From the NCBI GenBank assembly GCA_018695965.1, contig JABHQB010000046.1, positions 1 to 6,740 of the forward strand: 6,740 bases of DNA, in the 5' to 3' direction. Origin of the DNA: Flavobacteriales bacterium. GTDB lineage: Bacteria; Bacteroidota; Bacteroidia; Flavobacteriales; BACL11. The translations under genes were made by a program, and so were the position numbers. Positions 1 through 6,327 of this stretch are shown here, piece by piece. The notes below the pieces were generated by a model. The model had not been told where the DNA came from. It searched no databases and saw only the letters and a program-made list of their open reading frames with translations. Position 1 is the first letter of the stretch, and every line of letters starts with the position of its first letter.

Positions 1-119
1 ACAGTATATAGTACAAAAGAGAAAAGTTCTCCCATTTTCAATCCTTCAGAATGTACCTGTTTGGTTCCAAACCAAATTACTGAAATAATTGATCCAAATA
101 CACAAAGTATAATAAATGA
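1..119 (-). pseudogene. ABC exporter transmembrane-domain fragment (partial, 5' end lost at junction)
   Basis: The minus strand is open from 119 to the left edge, giving 39 residues with no start codon. They read as two hydrophobic stretches joined by a short loop: SFIILCVFGSIISVIWFG, then a polar hinge, then GLKMGELFSFVLYT. That is the pattern of transmembrane helices 4-5 in type IV (MsbA-like) ABC exporters, where a helix ending in W-(Y/F)-G is followed by a G-x-(L/M)-x-x-G-(D/E)-L-x-(S/A)-F-(V/L)-x-Y-T motif. The ATPase domain would lie beyond the left edge. The frame has an in-frame TAG just upstream (plus-strand 120-122), exactly where homology to scoA begins on the other strand, so the N-terminal part of the exporter is missing. 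Family assignment rests on one short segment. The substrate cannot be told. Confidence 0.6.
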
Positions 120-122
120 CTA
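117..122. other. Junction between two inverted, 5'-truncated genes
   Basis: To the left the minus strand encodes ABC exporter residues up to the TCA codon at 119-117. To the right the plus strand encodes ScoA residues from the CTA codon at 120-122 (L-G-L-L-L-K). Each frame hits a stop immediately on crossing: TAG on the minus strand, TGA at 117-119 on the plus strand. The two coding segments therefore abut with at most a couple of shared bases, in head-to-head orientation, with no intergenic DNA, promoter or start codon for either. A natural inversion breakpoint and an inverted amplification or assembly chimera would look the same. Confidence 0.75.
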
Positions 123-638
123 GGATTATTACTTAAAAGAAAACAAATAAAAAAAATGATATCTTCTTATGTAGGAGAAAACGAAGAGTTTGAAAGACAA
201 ATGTTAAGTGGAGAACTAAAGGTGGATCTAATTCCACAAGGTAGTTTAGCGGAAAGATGTAGAGCTGGAGGTGCTGGAATTCCAGCGTTTTTTACTCCAG
301 CTGGATATGGAACTGAAGTTGCTGAAGGAAAAGAGGTAAGAGAATATAATGGTAAGTCTCATATTTTAGAGTCGGCACTTACAGCTGATTTTGCTTTTGT
401 AAAAGCTTGGAGGGGAGACGCTGCTGGAAATCTAATTTTTAAAGGAACAGCTCGAAATTTTAATCCTCTTATGGCAATGGCAGGAACAATTACCGTTGCT
501 GAGGTAGAGGAATTAGTTCCTGTAGGAGAATTAGACCCCAACCAAATACATACTCCAGGAATTTTTGTACAAAGAATATTACAAGGAGAAAATTATGAGA
601 AGAGAATTGAACAAAGAACCGTCAGAAAAAGAGAATAA
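120..638 (+). CDS. scoA: Succinyl-CoA:3-ketoacid CoA-transferase subunit A, N-terminally truncated
   Basis: This is the A subunit of the enzyme that moves CoA from succinyl-CoA to acetoacetate (cytoplasmic, ketone-body and acetoacetate use), working as a complex with ScoB. The family core is clear: KKMISSYVGENEEFERQ, then LAERCRAGGAGIPAFFTP, then ADFAFVKAWRGDAAGN and GTARNFNPLMA. The ATG at 156 is an internal family methionine (KKMISSYVGEN), not a real start. ScoA homology continues upstream in frame as LGLLLKRKQIKK to codon 120-122 and then meets TGA. The normal protein is about 230 residues, so roughly 60 N-terminal residues are missing, including the glycine-rich CoA-transferase signature (GGFxxxGxP) near the N terminus. 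The rest of the frame is undamaged, which argues for a very recent break or an artefact. The stop overlaps the scoB start by one base (TAATG), as in an ordinary scoAB operon. Confidence 0.93.
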   Translation, partial: LGLLLKRKQIKKMISSYVGENEEFERQMLSGELKVDLIPQGSLAERCRAGGAGIPAFFTPAGYGTEVAEGKEVREYNGKSHILESALTADFAFVKAWRGDAAGNLIFKGTARNFNPLMAMAGTITVAEVEELVPVGELDPNQIHTPGIFVQRILQGENYEKRIEQRTVRKRE

Positions 639-1294
639 TGGCTTTAGATAAAAACCAAATAGCACAGAGAATATCTCAAGAGTTAAAACATAACATGTAT
701 GTGAATTTAGGAATTGGAATACCAACTCTTGTAGCGAATTTTATACCAACAGGAATTGATATTGAGTTTCAATCAGAAAATGGAGTTTTAGGAATGGGAC
801 CATTTCCTTTTGAAGGAGAGGAAGATCCAGATATGATTAATGCAGGAAAGCAAACTATTACTACACTTCTAGGAGCCGCTTTATTTGATTCCTCTATATC
901 TTTTGCAATGATAAGAGGAAAACATGTTCAACTTACCGTTTTGGGAGCTATGGAAGTATCGGAAAATGGAGATATTGCTAATTGGAAAATACCAGGGAAA
1001 ATGGTAAAAGGAATGGGAGGAGCTATGGATTTAGTAGCTTCAGCAGAAAATATTATTGTAGCTATGATGCATTCAAACCGAAAAGGAGAAAGTAAGATTC
1101 TGAAAACCTGTACCCTCCCAATTACGGGGGTTAATTGCGTAAAAAAAGTAGTTACAAACCTTGCTGTTTTGGAAGTTACAGATAAAGGGTTTAAACTTTT
1201 AGAAAGAGCTCCAGGAGTTTCTGTTGAAGAAATAAAAAATTTAACGGAAGCAGATTTAATTATTGAAGGAAAAATTCCAGAGATGAAACTTTAA
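638..1294 (+). CDS. scoB: Succinyl-CoA:3-ketoacid CoA-transferase subunit B
   Basis: This 218-residue protein is full length for the family and carries the catalytic half of the CoA-transferase. The signature FQSENGVLG is at residues 44-52. Glu47 is the expected nucleophile that forms the enzyme-CoA thioester, by analogy with characterised SCOT enzymes. Other family landmarks are MYVNLGIGIPTLVANF (about 20-35), RGKHVQLTVLGAMEVSENGD (about 103-122) and KMVKGMGGAMDLV. The ATG sits in TAATG at the scoA stop, so the subunits are translationally coupled, with a purine-rich AAAGAGA about five bases upstream as a plausible ribosome site. The gene itself is intact, but its partner scoA is broken upstream, so no promoter for it is visible here. 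Its 3' end overlaps the end of gpsA, coming the other way, by four bases. Confidence 0.97.
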   Translation: MALDKNQIAQRISQELKHNMYVNLGIGIPTLVANFIPTGIDIEFQSENGVLGMGPFPFEGEEDPDMINAGKQTITTLLGAALFDSSISFAMIRGKHVQLTVLGAMEVSENGDIANWKIPGKMVKGMGGAMDLVASAENIIVAMMHSNRKGESKILKTCTLPITGVNCVKKVVTNLAVLEVTDKGFKLLERAPGVSVEEIKNLTEADLIIEGKIPEMKL

Positions 1295-2295
1295 TTTAAT
1301 TTTTCAGTCAAATCAGCTATTTCTTTTCTTACAGATTTTCTATTATATAAAATATTATAAACCGCCTGAGTAATTGGCATCTCTACATTTAGTTTTTCAT
1401 TTATTTCAGAAATACATTTTACTGAATAATATCCTTCTGCAATCATTTTTAATTGTAGTTGAGCAGAGTTTACACTATACCCCCTTCCAATCATTTCTCC
1501 AAAAGTTCTATTTCTACTAAATTGAGAATAAGCGGTTACTAATAAATCTCCCAAATAAGCAGATTCTTTTATATCTCTATTAATCGGATGAACCTTATCT
1601 ACAAAGCGTTTTATTTCTCTAATTGCATTAGAAATTAATACTGCCTGAAAATTATCTCCATAACCTAAACCATGACAAATTCCAGAAGCTAGAGCTACTA
1701 CATTTTTCAGAACAGATGAATACTCTGTTCCATAAATATCATCTGAAACATTAGTTTTAATATACCTTCCCGAAATAGAATTTGCAAAAAACTCTGCTTT
1801 TTCTACATCACTACAAGCAACAGTTAAATAAGAAAGTCTCTCCAGAGCAACTTCTTCCGCATGACAAGGACCAGTTAGCACTCCAATATTTTTATAAGGA
1901 ACATCATACTGATTATGAATAAACTCCCCAACAATAGTATTGTTTTCAGGAACAATCCCTTTAATTGCAGAAACAATAATTTTTTCTTTTAGAGAAACAT
2001 TTAAATTATTTAAAGTAGATTTTAGAAATGCAGAGGGAACAGCAAGAACAATTAAATCAGAATTTTCAATTACACTACTTATATCGGAACTTATATTTAA
2101 CTTTTCCTTTTTTAGTTCTGCATCTGAGATGTAATTTGGGTTGTGTCCGTAAGTTTCAATATGACTGATAGAATCTTCATTTCTCATCCACCAATTTATA
2201 GAGTTAACATTTTCGCAAAGCATTTTTATAATAGCTGTAGCCCAACTACCTCCACCAATTACTCCTATATTTTTTTTATTTTGTTTCTCCTCCAT
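1291..2295 (-). CDS. gpsA: NAD(P)-dependent glycerol-3-phosphate dehydrogenase
   Basis: This cytoplasmic enzyme reduces dihydroxyacetone phosphate to sn-glycerol 3-phosphate, the backbone of phospholipids. The start chosen is the ATG at 2295 (334 residues), which puts the Rossmann fold nine residues from the N terminus, as usual. A longer reading from GTG at 2313 adds six residues but has no better support. Visible motifs are GVIGGGSWATAI (11-22, nucleotide binding), PSAF (87-90), IKGIVPENN (111-119, conserved Lys112), TGPCHAEEVA (141-150), SVLKNVVALASG (194-205, Lys197 being the expected catalytic lysine), and YLGDL with SRNRTFGE (248-267, substrate binding). The start lies inside the end of the upstream FTR/rhodanese gene (20-bp overlap), with only a weak GGTGG about ten bases before it, so translational coupling is likely. 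Its stop overlaps the scoB stop region, leaving no room for a terminator between the convergent genes. Confidence 0.95.
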   Translation of the reverse strand: MEEKQNKKNIGVIGGGSWATAIIKMLCENVNSINWWMRNEDSISHIETYGHNPNYISDAELKKEKLNISSDISSVIENSDLIVLAVPSAFLKSTLNNLNVSLKEKIIVSAIKGIVPENNTIVGEFIHNQYDVPYKNIGVLTGPCHAEEVALERLSYLTVACSDVEKAEFFANSISGRYIKTNVSDDIYGTEYSSVLKNVVALASGICHGLGYGDNFQAVLISNAIREIKRFVDKVHPINRDIKESAYLGDLLVTAYSQFSRNRTFGEMIGRGYSVNSAQLQLKMIAEGYYSVKCISEINEKLNVEMPITQAVYNILYNRKSVRKEIADLTEKLN

Positions 2296-2980
2296 AGGAA
2301 ACGATTCCACCACTTAAATTTACAACTGTTTTAAATCCTATACTTTTCATAATTTCCTGAACCTTAGCAGAACGAGATCCAGAATGACAATGAACTACTA
2401 TATTTTCCTCTTTTTTATCCGAGATACTATCTAAACCATTACCCAAATCAGATGTAGGAATTAGATAATCCATTCCAATTATCATTTTAGTATCATTTTC
2501 AATTACTTCCCTTACATCAATTAAAATAAAATTTACTAATCTACTGTTTCTACCATCTAACAAATCAACTAACTCTACCGAATTTATTTCATCTTTTTTA
2601 AATAAAGGATTTAGCTTTTCAGAATTTAAATTTAACTTATGTTCAACCATAGAGACATCTACTTTAACATAATTATCTACATAACTAGAAGTGCAAAATA
2701 TACCACAATGACATATACCATCTTCTGGAATCTCTTTTTCTAAAGCGGGTTTACATGGACACACTCTATCATTTAATTTTTTTTTCTCTTCCCTGGTTTC
2801 TCCAATCACAACAAAACATGGACAATATCTTGATCCGTGTTTTAATTTATTAGATGTAAGTCCTTTAGCGGTAATATCATTAATTTCCTTATTAGGATTT
2901 GGAAATAAATTCATTTTATCGTAAACCAAACTAACAAATTTATTAGTTTTTTCTAATTCTTTTTCGAACTGTTTGTCCAT
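2276..2980 (-). CDS. Ferredoxin:thioredoxin reductase-like catalytic domain fused to rhodanese domain
   Basis: This 234-residue soluble protein has two domains. Residues 1-105 look like the catalytic beta chain of ferredoxin:thioredoxin reductase: RYCPCFVVIGETREEKK (51-67), VCPCKPALEKEIPEDG (73-88) and CHCGIFC (90-96). All six signature cysteines are present (53, 55, 74, 76, 90, 92). By analogy with the plant enzyme, 53, 74, 76 and 90 would bind the [4Fe-4S] cluster, and 55 with 92 would form the redox disulfide. The spacings (18 and 13 residues) are longer than the plant CPC-x16-CPC-x8-CHC and look more like non-photosynthetic bacterial versions; Cys96 is additional. Residues about 130-234 are a rhodanese domain with FILIDVRE (151-158) and the active loop HCHSGSRS (Cys198). 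The inferred role is ferredoxin-linked thiol or persulfide transfer; the substrate is unknown. It starts 60 bp after lysS (2981-3040, no hairpin or clear promoter seen) and overlaps the gpsA start. No obvious Shine-Dalgarno sequence precedes the ATG. Confidence 0.85.
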   Translation of the reverse strand: MDKQFEKELEKTNKFVSLVYDKMNLFPNPNKEINDITAKGLTSNKLKHGSRYCPCFVVIGETREEKKKLNDRVCPCKPALEKEIPEDGICHCGIFCTSSYVDNYVKVDVSMVEHKLNLNSEKLNPLFKKDEINSVELVDLLDGRNSRLVNFILIDVREVIENDTKMIIGMDYLIPTSDLGNGLDSISDKKEENIVVHCHSGSRSAKVQEIMKSIGFKTVVNLSGGIVSYGGETK

Positions 2981-3040
2981 TTGGATGGGTTTTTATTAAT
3001 TCGTATTAATAGATTTTTAAGTTATCTAAACCATTAAAGA

Positions 3041-4555
3041 TTAATCATTTTTATTTTCAGATTTCATTTGTGGGAAGAAAAGCACATCCTGAATAGAATT
3101 AGAGTTTGTCATAATCATACTTAATCGATCAATTCCAATTCCCAAACCAGCAGTTGGAGGCATTCCATATTCAATAGCTCTTAAGAAATCTTCATCAAGA
3201 ACCATCGCTTCTTCATCTCCCTTTTTCCCAAGTTCTAATTGTTCTTCAAATCTTGCTCTTTGGTCGATTGGGTCATTAAGTTCGGAAAATGCATTGCAAA
3301 TTTCTTTTCCATTGCAAATAGCTTCAAAACGCTCCACTAAACCGTCGTGTTCTCTATGTTTTTTAGCTAACGGAGACATCTCCACAGGGTAATCAGTTAT
3401 AAATGTTGGTTGAATTAATTCTCCTTCACATTTTTCACCAAAAATTTCATCAATTAACTTTCCTCTACCCATGCTTCTATCAACCTTAACTCCTAATTTC
3501 TTAGCAGTTTCAGACATTATTTCTTCATTCATTTCTGAGATATCAATACCTGTAAAATGCTCAATTGCTTCATACATTGTATATCTTTTCCAAGGTCTTT
3601 GAAAATTGATGATATTTTCACCCACTTTTACTTCAGTTGTACCATGTAAATCCATAGCAATTTTCTCTACCATTTCTTCTACTAAATCCATCATCCAAGA
3701 ATAATCTTTATAAGCAACATAAAGCTCCATTTGTGTAAATTCAGGATTATGAAATCTACTCATTCCTTCATTTCTAAAATCTTTAGAAAACTCATAAACC
3801 CCATCAAATCCACCAACAACTAACCGTTTTAAATATAGTTCGTTTGCAATTCTTAGATACAATTCCATATCTAAAGTATTATGATGTGTTTTAAATGGCC
3901 TTGCCGCAGCACCACCATAAAGAGGTTGTAAAATTGGAGTTTCTACTTCTAAATATCCTTTTTCATTTAAGAAAGATCTCATTGAATTTGTAAGTTGAGT
4001 TCTCTTGATAAACGCATCTTTCACATCAGGGTTGACCACCAAATCTACGTATCTTTGTCTATATCTTTTTTCAGGATCTGTAAAAGCATCATGAATAGCT
4101 CCGTCCGTATCTACTTTTGGAAGAGGCAGTGGCCTTAAAGTCTTTGTAAGAACGGTTAGGGTTTTAACTTTTATTGAAATTTCACCAACTTTTGTAGTGA
4201 AAACAGTTCCTTTTATTCCAATAATATCACCAATATCCAAAAGTTTTTTAAATACAGTATTATACATAGTCTTATCTTCTCCTTCACAGATTTCATCTCT
4301 ATTTACATAAATTTGAATTCTTCCCTCACTATCCTGTATTTCAGCAAAAGACGCCTTACCCATAACTCTTCTACTCATCAATCTTCCAGCTATTATTACC
4401 TCAGTTGCAGATCCATCAACATAGCTCTTTTTTATGTTTTCAGATGTATTATTTACATCAAACGTATCCGCAGGGTATGGATTTATACCTAGATCTATTA
4501 GTTTTTGTAAGCTTTCTCTTCTTACTATTTCTTGTTCGGAAAGTTCTCTATCCAT
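3041..4555 (-). CDS. lysS: Lysyl-tRNA synthetase, class II
   Basis: This 504-residue cytoplasmic enzyme charges tRNA-Lys with lysine using ATP. The N-terminal OB-fold that binds the anticodon spans about 52-138 (VIIAGRLMSRRVMGKASFAE). The class II catalytic core follows: motif 1 at about 199-212 (KGYLEVETPILQP), motif 2 at 260-280 (FRNEGMSRFHNPEFT) and motif 3 at about 470-485 (GLGIGIDRLSMIMT). Between them lie ARPFKTHHNTLDMELYLRIA and GGFDGVYEFSKD, worded as in Bacteroidota enzymes. The start is well supported: LSEQEIVRRESLQKL is the usual N terminus and a promoter element lies just upstream. The protein stops shortly after FFPQM, about the length of the E. coli enzyme. From memory, many Bacteroidota LysS proteins carry roughly 60 further C-terminal residues, which are absent here. 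It is the first gene of the minus-strand run that continues into the FTR/rhodanese fusion and gpsA. Confidence 0.98.
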   Translation of the reverse strand: MDRELSEQEIVRRESLQKLIDLGINPYPADTFDVNNTSENIKKSYVDGSATEVIIAGRLMSRRVMGKASFAEIQDSEGRIQIYVNRDEICEGEDKTMYNTVFKKLLDIGDIIGIKGTVFTTKVGEISIKVKTLTVLTKTLRPLPLPKVDTDGAIHDAFTDPEKRYRQRYVDLVVNPDVKDAFIKRTQLTNSMRSFLNEKGYLEVETPILQPLYGGAAARPFKTHHNTLDMELYLRIANELYLKRLVVGGFDGVYEFSKDFRNEGMSRFHNPEFTQMELYVAYKDYSWMMDLVEEMVEKIAMDLHGTTEVKVGENIINFQRPWKRYTMYEAIEHFTGIDISEMNEEIMSETAKKLGVKVDRSMGRGKLIDEIFGEKCEGELIQPTFITDYPVEMSPLAKKHREHDGLVERFEAICNGKEICNAFSELNDPIDQRARFEEQLELGKKGDEEAMVLDEDFLRAIEYGMPPTAGLGIGIDRLSMIMTNSNSIQDVLFFPQMKSENKND

Positions 4556-4569
4556 TTGTAATTTTTTTA

Positions 4570-4577
4570 CAAAGATA
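4570..4577 (-). promoter_or_regulatory. Bacteroidota-type -7 promoter element for lysS
   Basis: The minus strand reads TATCTTTG, a perfect match to the Bacteroidota -7 consensus TAnnTTTG recognised by the unusual primary sigma factor of this phylum. The last base is 14 bases from the lysS ATG, so transcription would start within about ten bases of the start codon, giving a very short leader. No clean TTG-type -33 element is seen at the usual distance (TTAG lies about 18 bases upstream). AT-rich DNA yields such octamers by chance, but this one is correctly placed and oriented. Confidence 0.5.
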
Positions 4578-4641
4578 AGAATTCTTTTCTCCTAATATTT
4601 TGTAATTTGTGCTTCCTTAAAATAAAATAAAAACGGAAAAG

Positions 4642-5631
4642 ATGAAAATGAACGATTATATTAATGATTTTACAAATCATTTAACAGAAGCGATGGAAAT
4701 TGGAGATACGTCAAACTTAAAAAAATCAGATAAAAAATTTAATAATATTTTAATTTGCGGACTAGGAGGATCTGGAATTGGAGGAACTATTATAAATGAT
4801 ATTATTTCTTCAAAAGCAAATATTCCAATTTTAGCAACTAAAGATTATAGTATTCCAAATTTTGTTGATGAAAATACTTTAGTAATTGCTTCATCTTATT
4901 CTGGGAATACTGAAGAAACTATATATGCTTTGGAAAAATGCCAAAACAGAAATACAGAAATTTGTATAATTACTTCCGGAGGGAAATTAAAAACTATTGC
5001 AGAAGAAAACCATTATAATCATATAATAATTCCTGGGGGACACCCACCAAGAGCAATGTTCGGATACGCTTTTACTGAACTTTTTTATGTGTTGAATCAT
5101 TACGGAATAATAGACAATTCATTTAAATCAGATTTTACAAATTCCATTTCACTACTAAATTCTGAAAAAGAAGACATTCAAGACAAAGCTATGGAATTAG
5201 CAAAAAAAATGTACCAAAAAACCCCCGTCATTTATGTTGCTCAAGGATTTGAAGGAGTAGCGGTACGTTTTCGTCAGCAAATAAATGAAAACAGTAAAAT
5301 GTTGTGTTGGCATCATGTTGTTCCTGAAATGAACCACAACGAACTGTTAGGATGGAGAACAAATGTTGATGATTTAGCGGTAGTATATTTCCGCAATAAA
5401 TCAGATTTTGATAGAAATCAAATCAGAATGGACATAAACAGAAAAGTAATTTCGAAATTCACGAATAATATTACAGAAGTTTGGAGTAAAGGAGACTCTC
5501 AAATAGAAAACACTCTGTATCATATTAATTTAGGAGATTGGGTAAGTTGGTATTTGTCTGAAATGAATAATGTTGATGCAATTGAAATTGATGTAATTAA
5601 TTTTTTGAAAGGAGAGTTATCAAAAGTTTAA
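4642..5631 (+). CDS. Bifunctional phosphoglucose/phosphomannose isomerase (SIS family)
   Basis: This 329-residue cytoplasmic enzyme is predicted to interconvert glucose 6-phosphate or mannose 6-phosphate with fructose 6-phosphate. It has two SIS sugar-isomerase domains. The first shows ICGLGGSGIGG (38-48, phosphate loop), SSYSGNTEET (84-93) and PPRAMFGYAF (135-144). The second shows INENSK (214-219) and PEMNHNELLGW (228-238). Glu216 and His232 lie 16 residues apart, the same separation as the catalytic Glu203 and His219 of the crenarchaeal Pyrobaculum enzyme as I recall them. Length matches this family, not the roughly 550-residue classical Pgi. The start could be ATG 4642 or ATG 4648; a weak GGAAAAG precedes the first. 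It opens a plus-strand operon, with its stop overlapping the lipB start by one base. The 86-bp upstream region shared with lysS holds only imperfect -7 matches on this strand (near 4596-4609). Which sugar it prefers cannot be read from the sequence. Confidence 0.87.
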   Translation: MKMNDYINDFTNHLTEAMEIGDTSNLKKSDKKFNNILICGLGGSGIGGTIINDIISSKANIPILATKDYSIPNFVDENTLVIASSYSGNTEETIYALEKCQNRNTEICIITSGGKLKTIAEENHYNHIIIPGGHPPRAMFGYAFTELFYVLNHYGIIDNSFKSDFTNSISLLNSEKEDIQDKAMELAKKMYQKTPVIYVAQGFEGVAVRFRQQINENSKMLCWHHVVPEMNHNELLGWRTNVDDLAVVYFRNKSDFDRNQIRMDINRKVISKFTNNITEVWSKGDSQIENTLYHINLGDWVSWYLSEMNNVDAIEIDVINFLKGELSKV

Positions 5632-6326
5632 TGAATAAAAAAGTAAAATTTGAAGATTTAGGACTGATTGATTATAAAAAATGCTGGGATTATCAGGAAG
5701 ATCTTTTTTCAGGGATTCTGAAAGTAAAATCAAAAAACAGGAAGGAAAACACAATCAATCCGACAAATAATTATTTACTTTTTTGTGAACATCCACATGT
5801 TTACACACTAGGGAAGAGTGGAGACGAAAAGAATTTATTAGTAAATGAAGAATATCTTAAAAGTAGGGGAGCAACTTTTCATAAAATTAACAGAGGAGGA
5901 GATATTACTTATCATGGACCAGGACAAATTGTAGGATATCCGATACTAGATTTAGAAAACTTTTTTACCGACATTCATAAATACTTAAGATTCTTGGAAG
6001 AAGCGGTAATACTAACCTTATCGGACTATGGTTTAAGTGCAGAAAGGTCTAAAGGAGAAACTGGGGTTTGGTTTGATGTAGGAACTCCAAATGCAAGAAA
6101 AATTTGTGCTTTGGGAGTGAAAAATAGTAGGTGGGTTAGTATGCACGGATTTGCCTTTAATGTAAATTCAGATCTTTCTTATTTTGGAAATATTGTGCCT
6201 TGTGGTATTATAGATAAAAAAGTCACATCTTTAAAAAAGGAGTTGGGACAAGAAATGGATATAACAGAAGTAAAAAACAAACTAAAAACCCATTTAGTTC
6301 GTTTATTTGAAATAGAAATAATCTAA
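5631..6326 (+). CDS. lipB: Octanoyl-[acyl-carrier-protein]:protein N-octanoyltransferase
   Basis: LipB transfers octanoate from acyl carrier protein to the lipoyl lysine of 2-oxoacid dehydrogenase and glycine-cleavage proteins, the first step of endogenous lipoate synthesis before LipA inserts sulfur. The 231-residue protein is complete. The family signature RGGDITYHGPGQIVGYP is at 88-104. The catalytic pair is present: Lys157 in RKICALGVK and Cys191 in NIVPCGI. The C-terminal half also shows SMHGFAFNVN (170-179), where the acyl chain is bound in known structures. The start ATG overlaps the preceding stop (TTTAATGA). A good AAAGGAGAG at 5608-5616 lies 14 bases upstream, rather far for a ribosome site, so reinitiation after the isomerase gene probably helps. 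The next gene begins one base after its stop, so all three are probably co-transcribed. lipA is not in this window. Confidence 0.97.
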   Translation: MNKKVKFEDLGLIDYKKCWDYQEDLFSGILKVKSKNRKENTINPTNNYLLFCEHPHVYTLGKSGDEKNLLVNEEYLKSRGATFHKINRGGDITYHGPGQIVGYPILDLENFFTDIHKYLRFLEEAVILTLSDYGLSAERSKGETGVWFDVGTPNARKICALGVKNSRWVSMHGFAFNVNSDLSYFGNIVPCGIIDKKVTSLKKELGQEMDITEVKNKLKTHLVRLFEIEII

Positions 6327-6327
6327 A

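Noticed and set aside
156..158. ATG 156 as the true scoA start
   Set aside because: The codons before it (120-155) encode LGLLLKRKQIKK, which continues ScoA family sequence, so the methionine is internal and the gene is truncated.
359..541. Minus-strand open frame of 60 codons inside scoA
   Set aside because: It lies wholly antisense to well-conserved ScoA sequence and its translation (rich in S, A and P) resembles no family.
2311..2313. GTG at 2313 as the gpsA start
   Set aside because: It adds six residues (MVESFP) before the ATG with no better ribosome site. The ATG at 2295 gives the usual short N terminus before the Rossmann motif.
1940..2334. Two plus-strand open frames of about 64 codons opposite gpsA and the rhodanese end
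   Set aside because: Both are antisense to conserved GpsA or rhodanese coding sequence. The phenylalanine-rich translations are what AT-rich antisense DNA gives, and there is no start signal.
2981..3040. Possible promoter or terminator between lysS and the FTR/rhodanese gene
   Set aside because: The 60 bases are AT-rich with no hairpin plus U-tract and no TAnnTTTG on the minus strand. A promoter here cannot be supported, so read-through from lysS is more likely.
4593..4609. Plus-strand TAATATTTTG and TAATTTG as a -7 element for the isomerase operon
   Set aside because: Neither has the exact TAnnTTTG spacing, and near matches are expected by chance in such AT-rich sequence. Not listed as a feature.
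5041..5060. Possible repeat or mobile-element end at short A- and T-rich runs through the window
   Set aside because: Runs of A or T recur throughout because of base composition. I saw no inverted repeats, direct repeats or transposase fragments.
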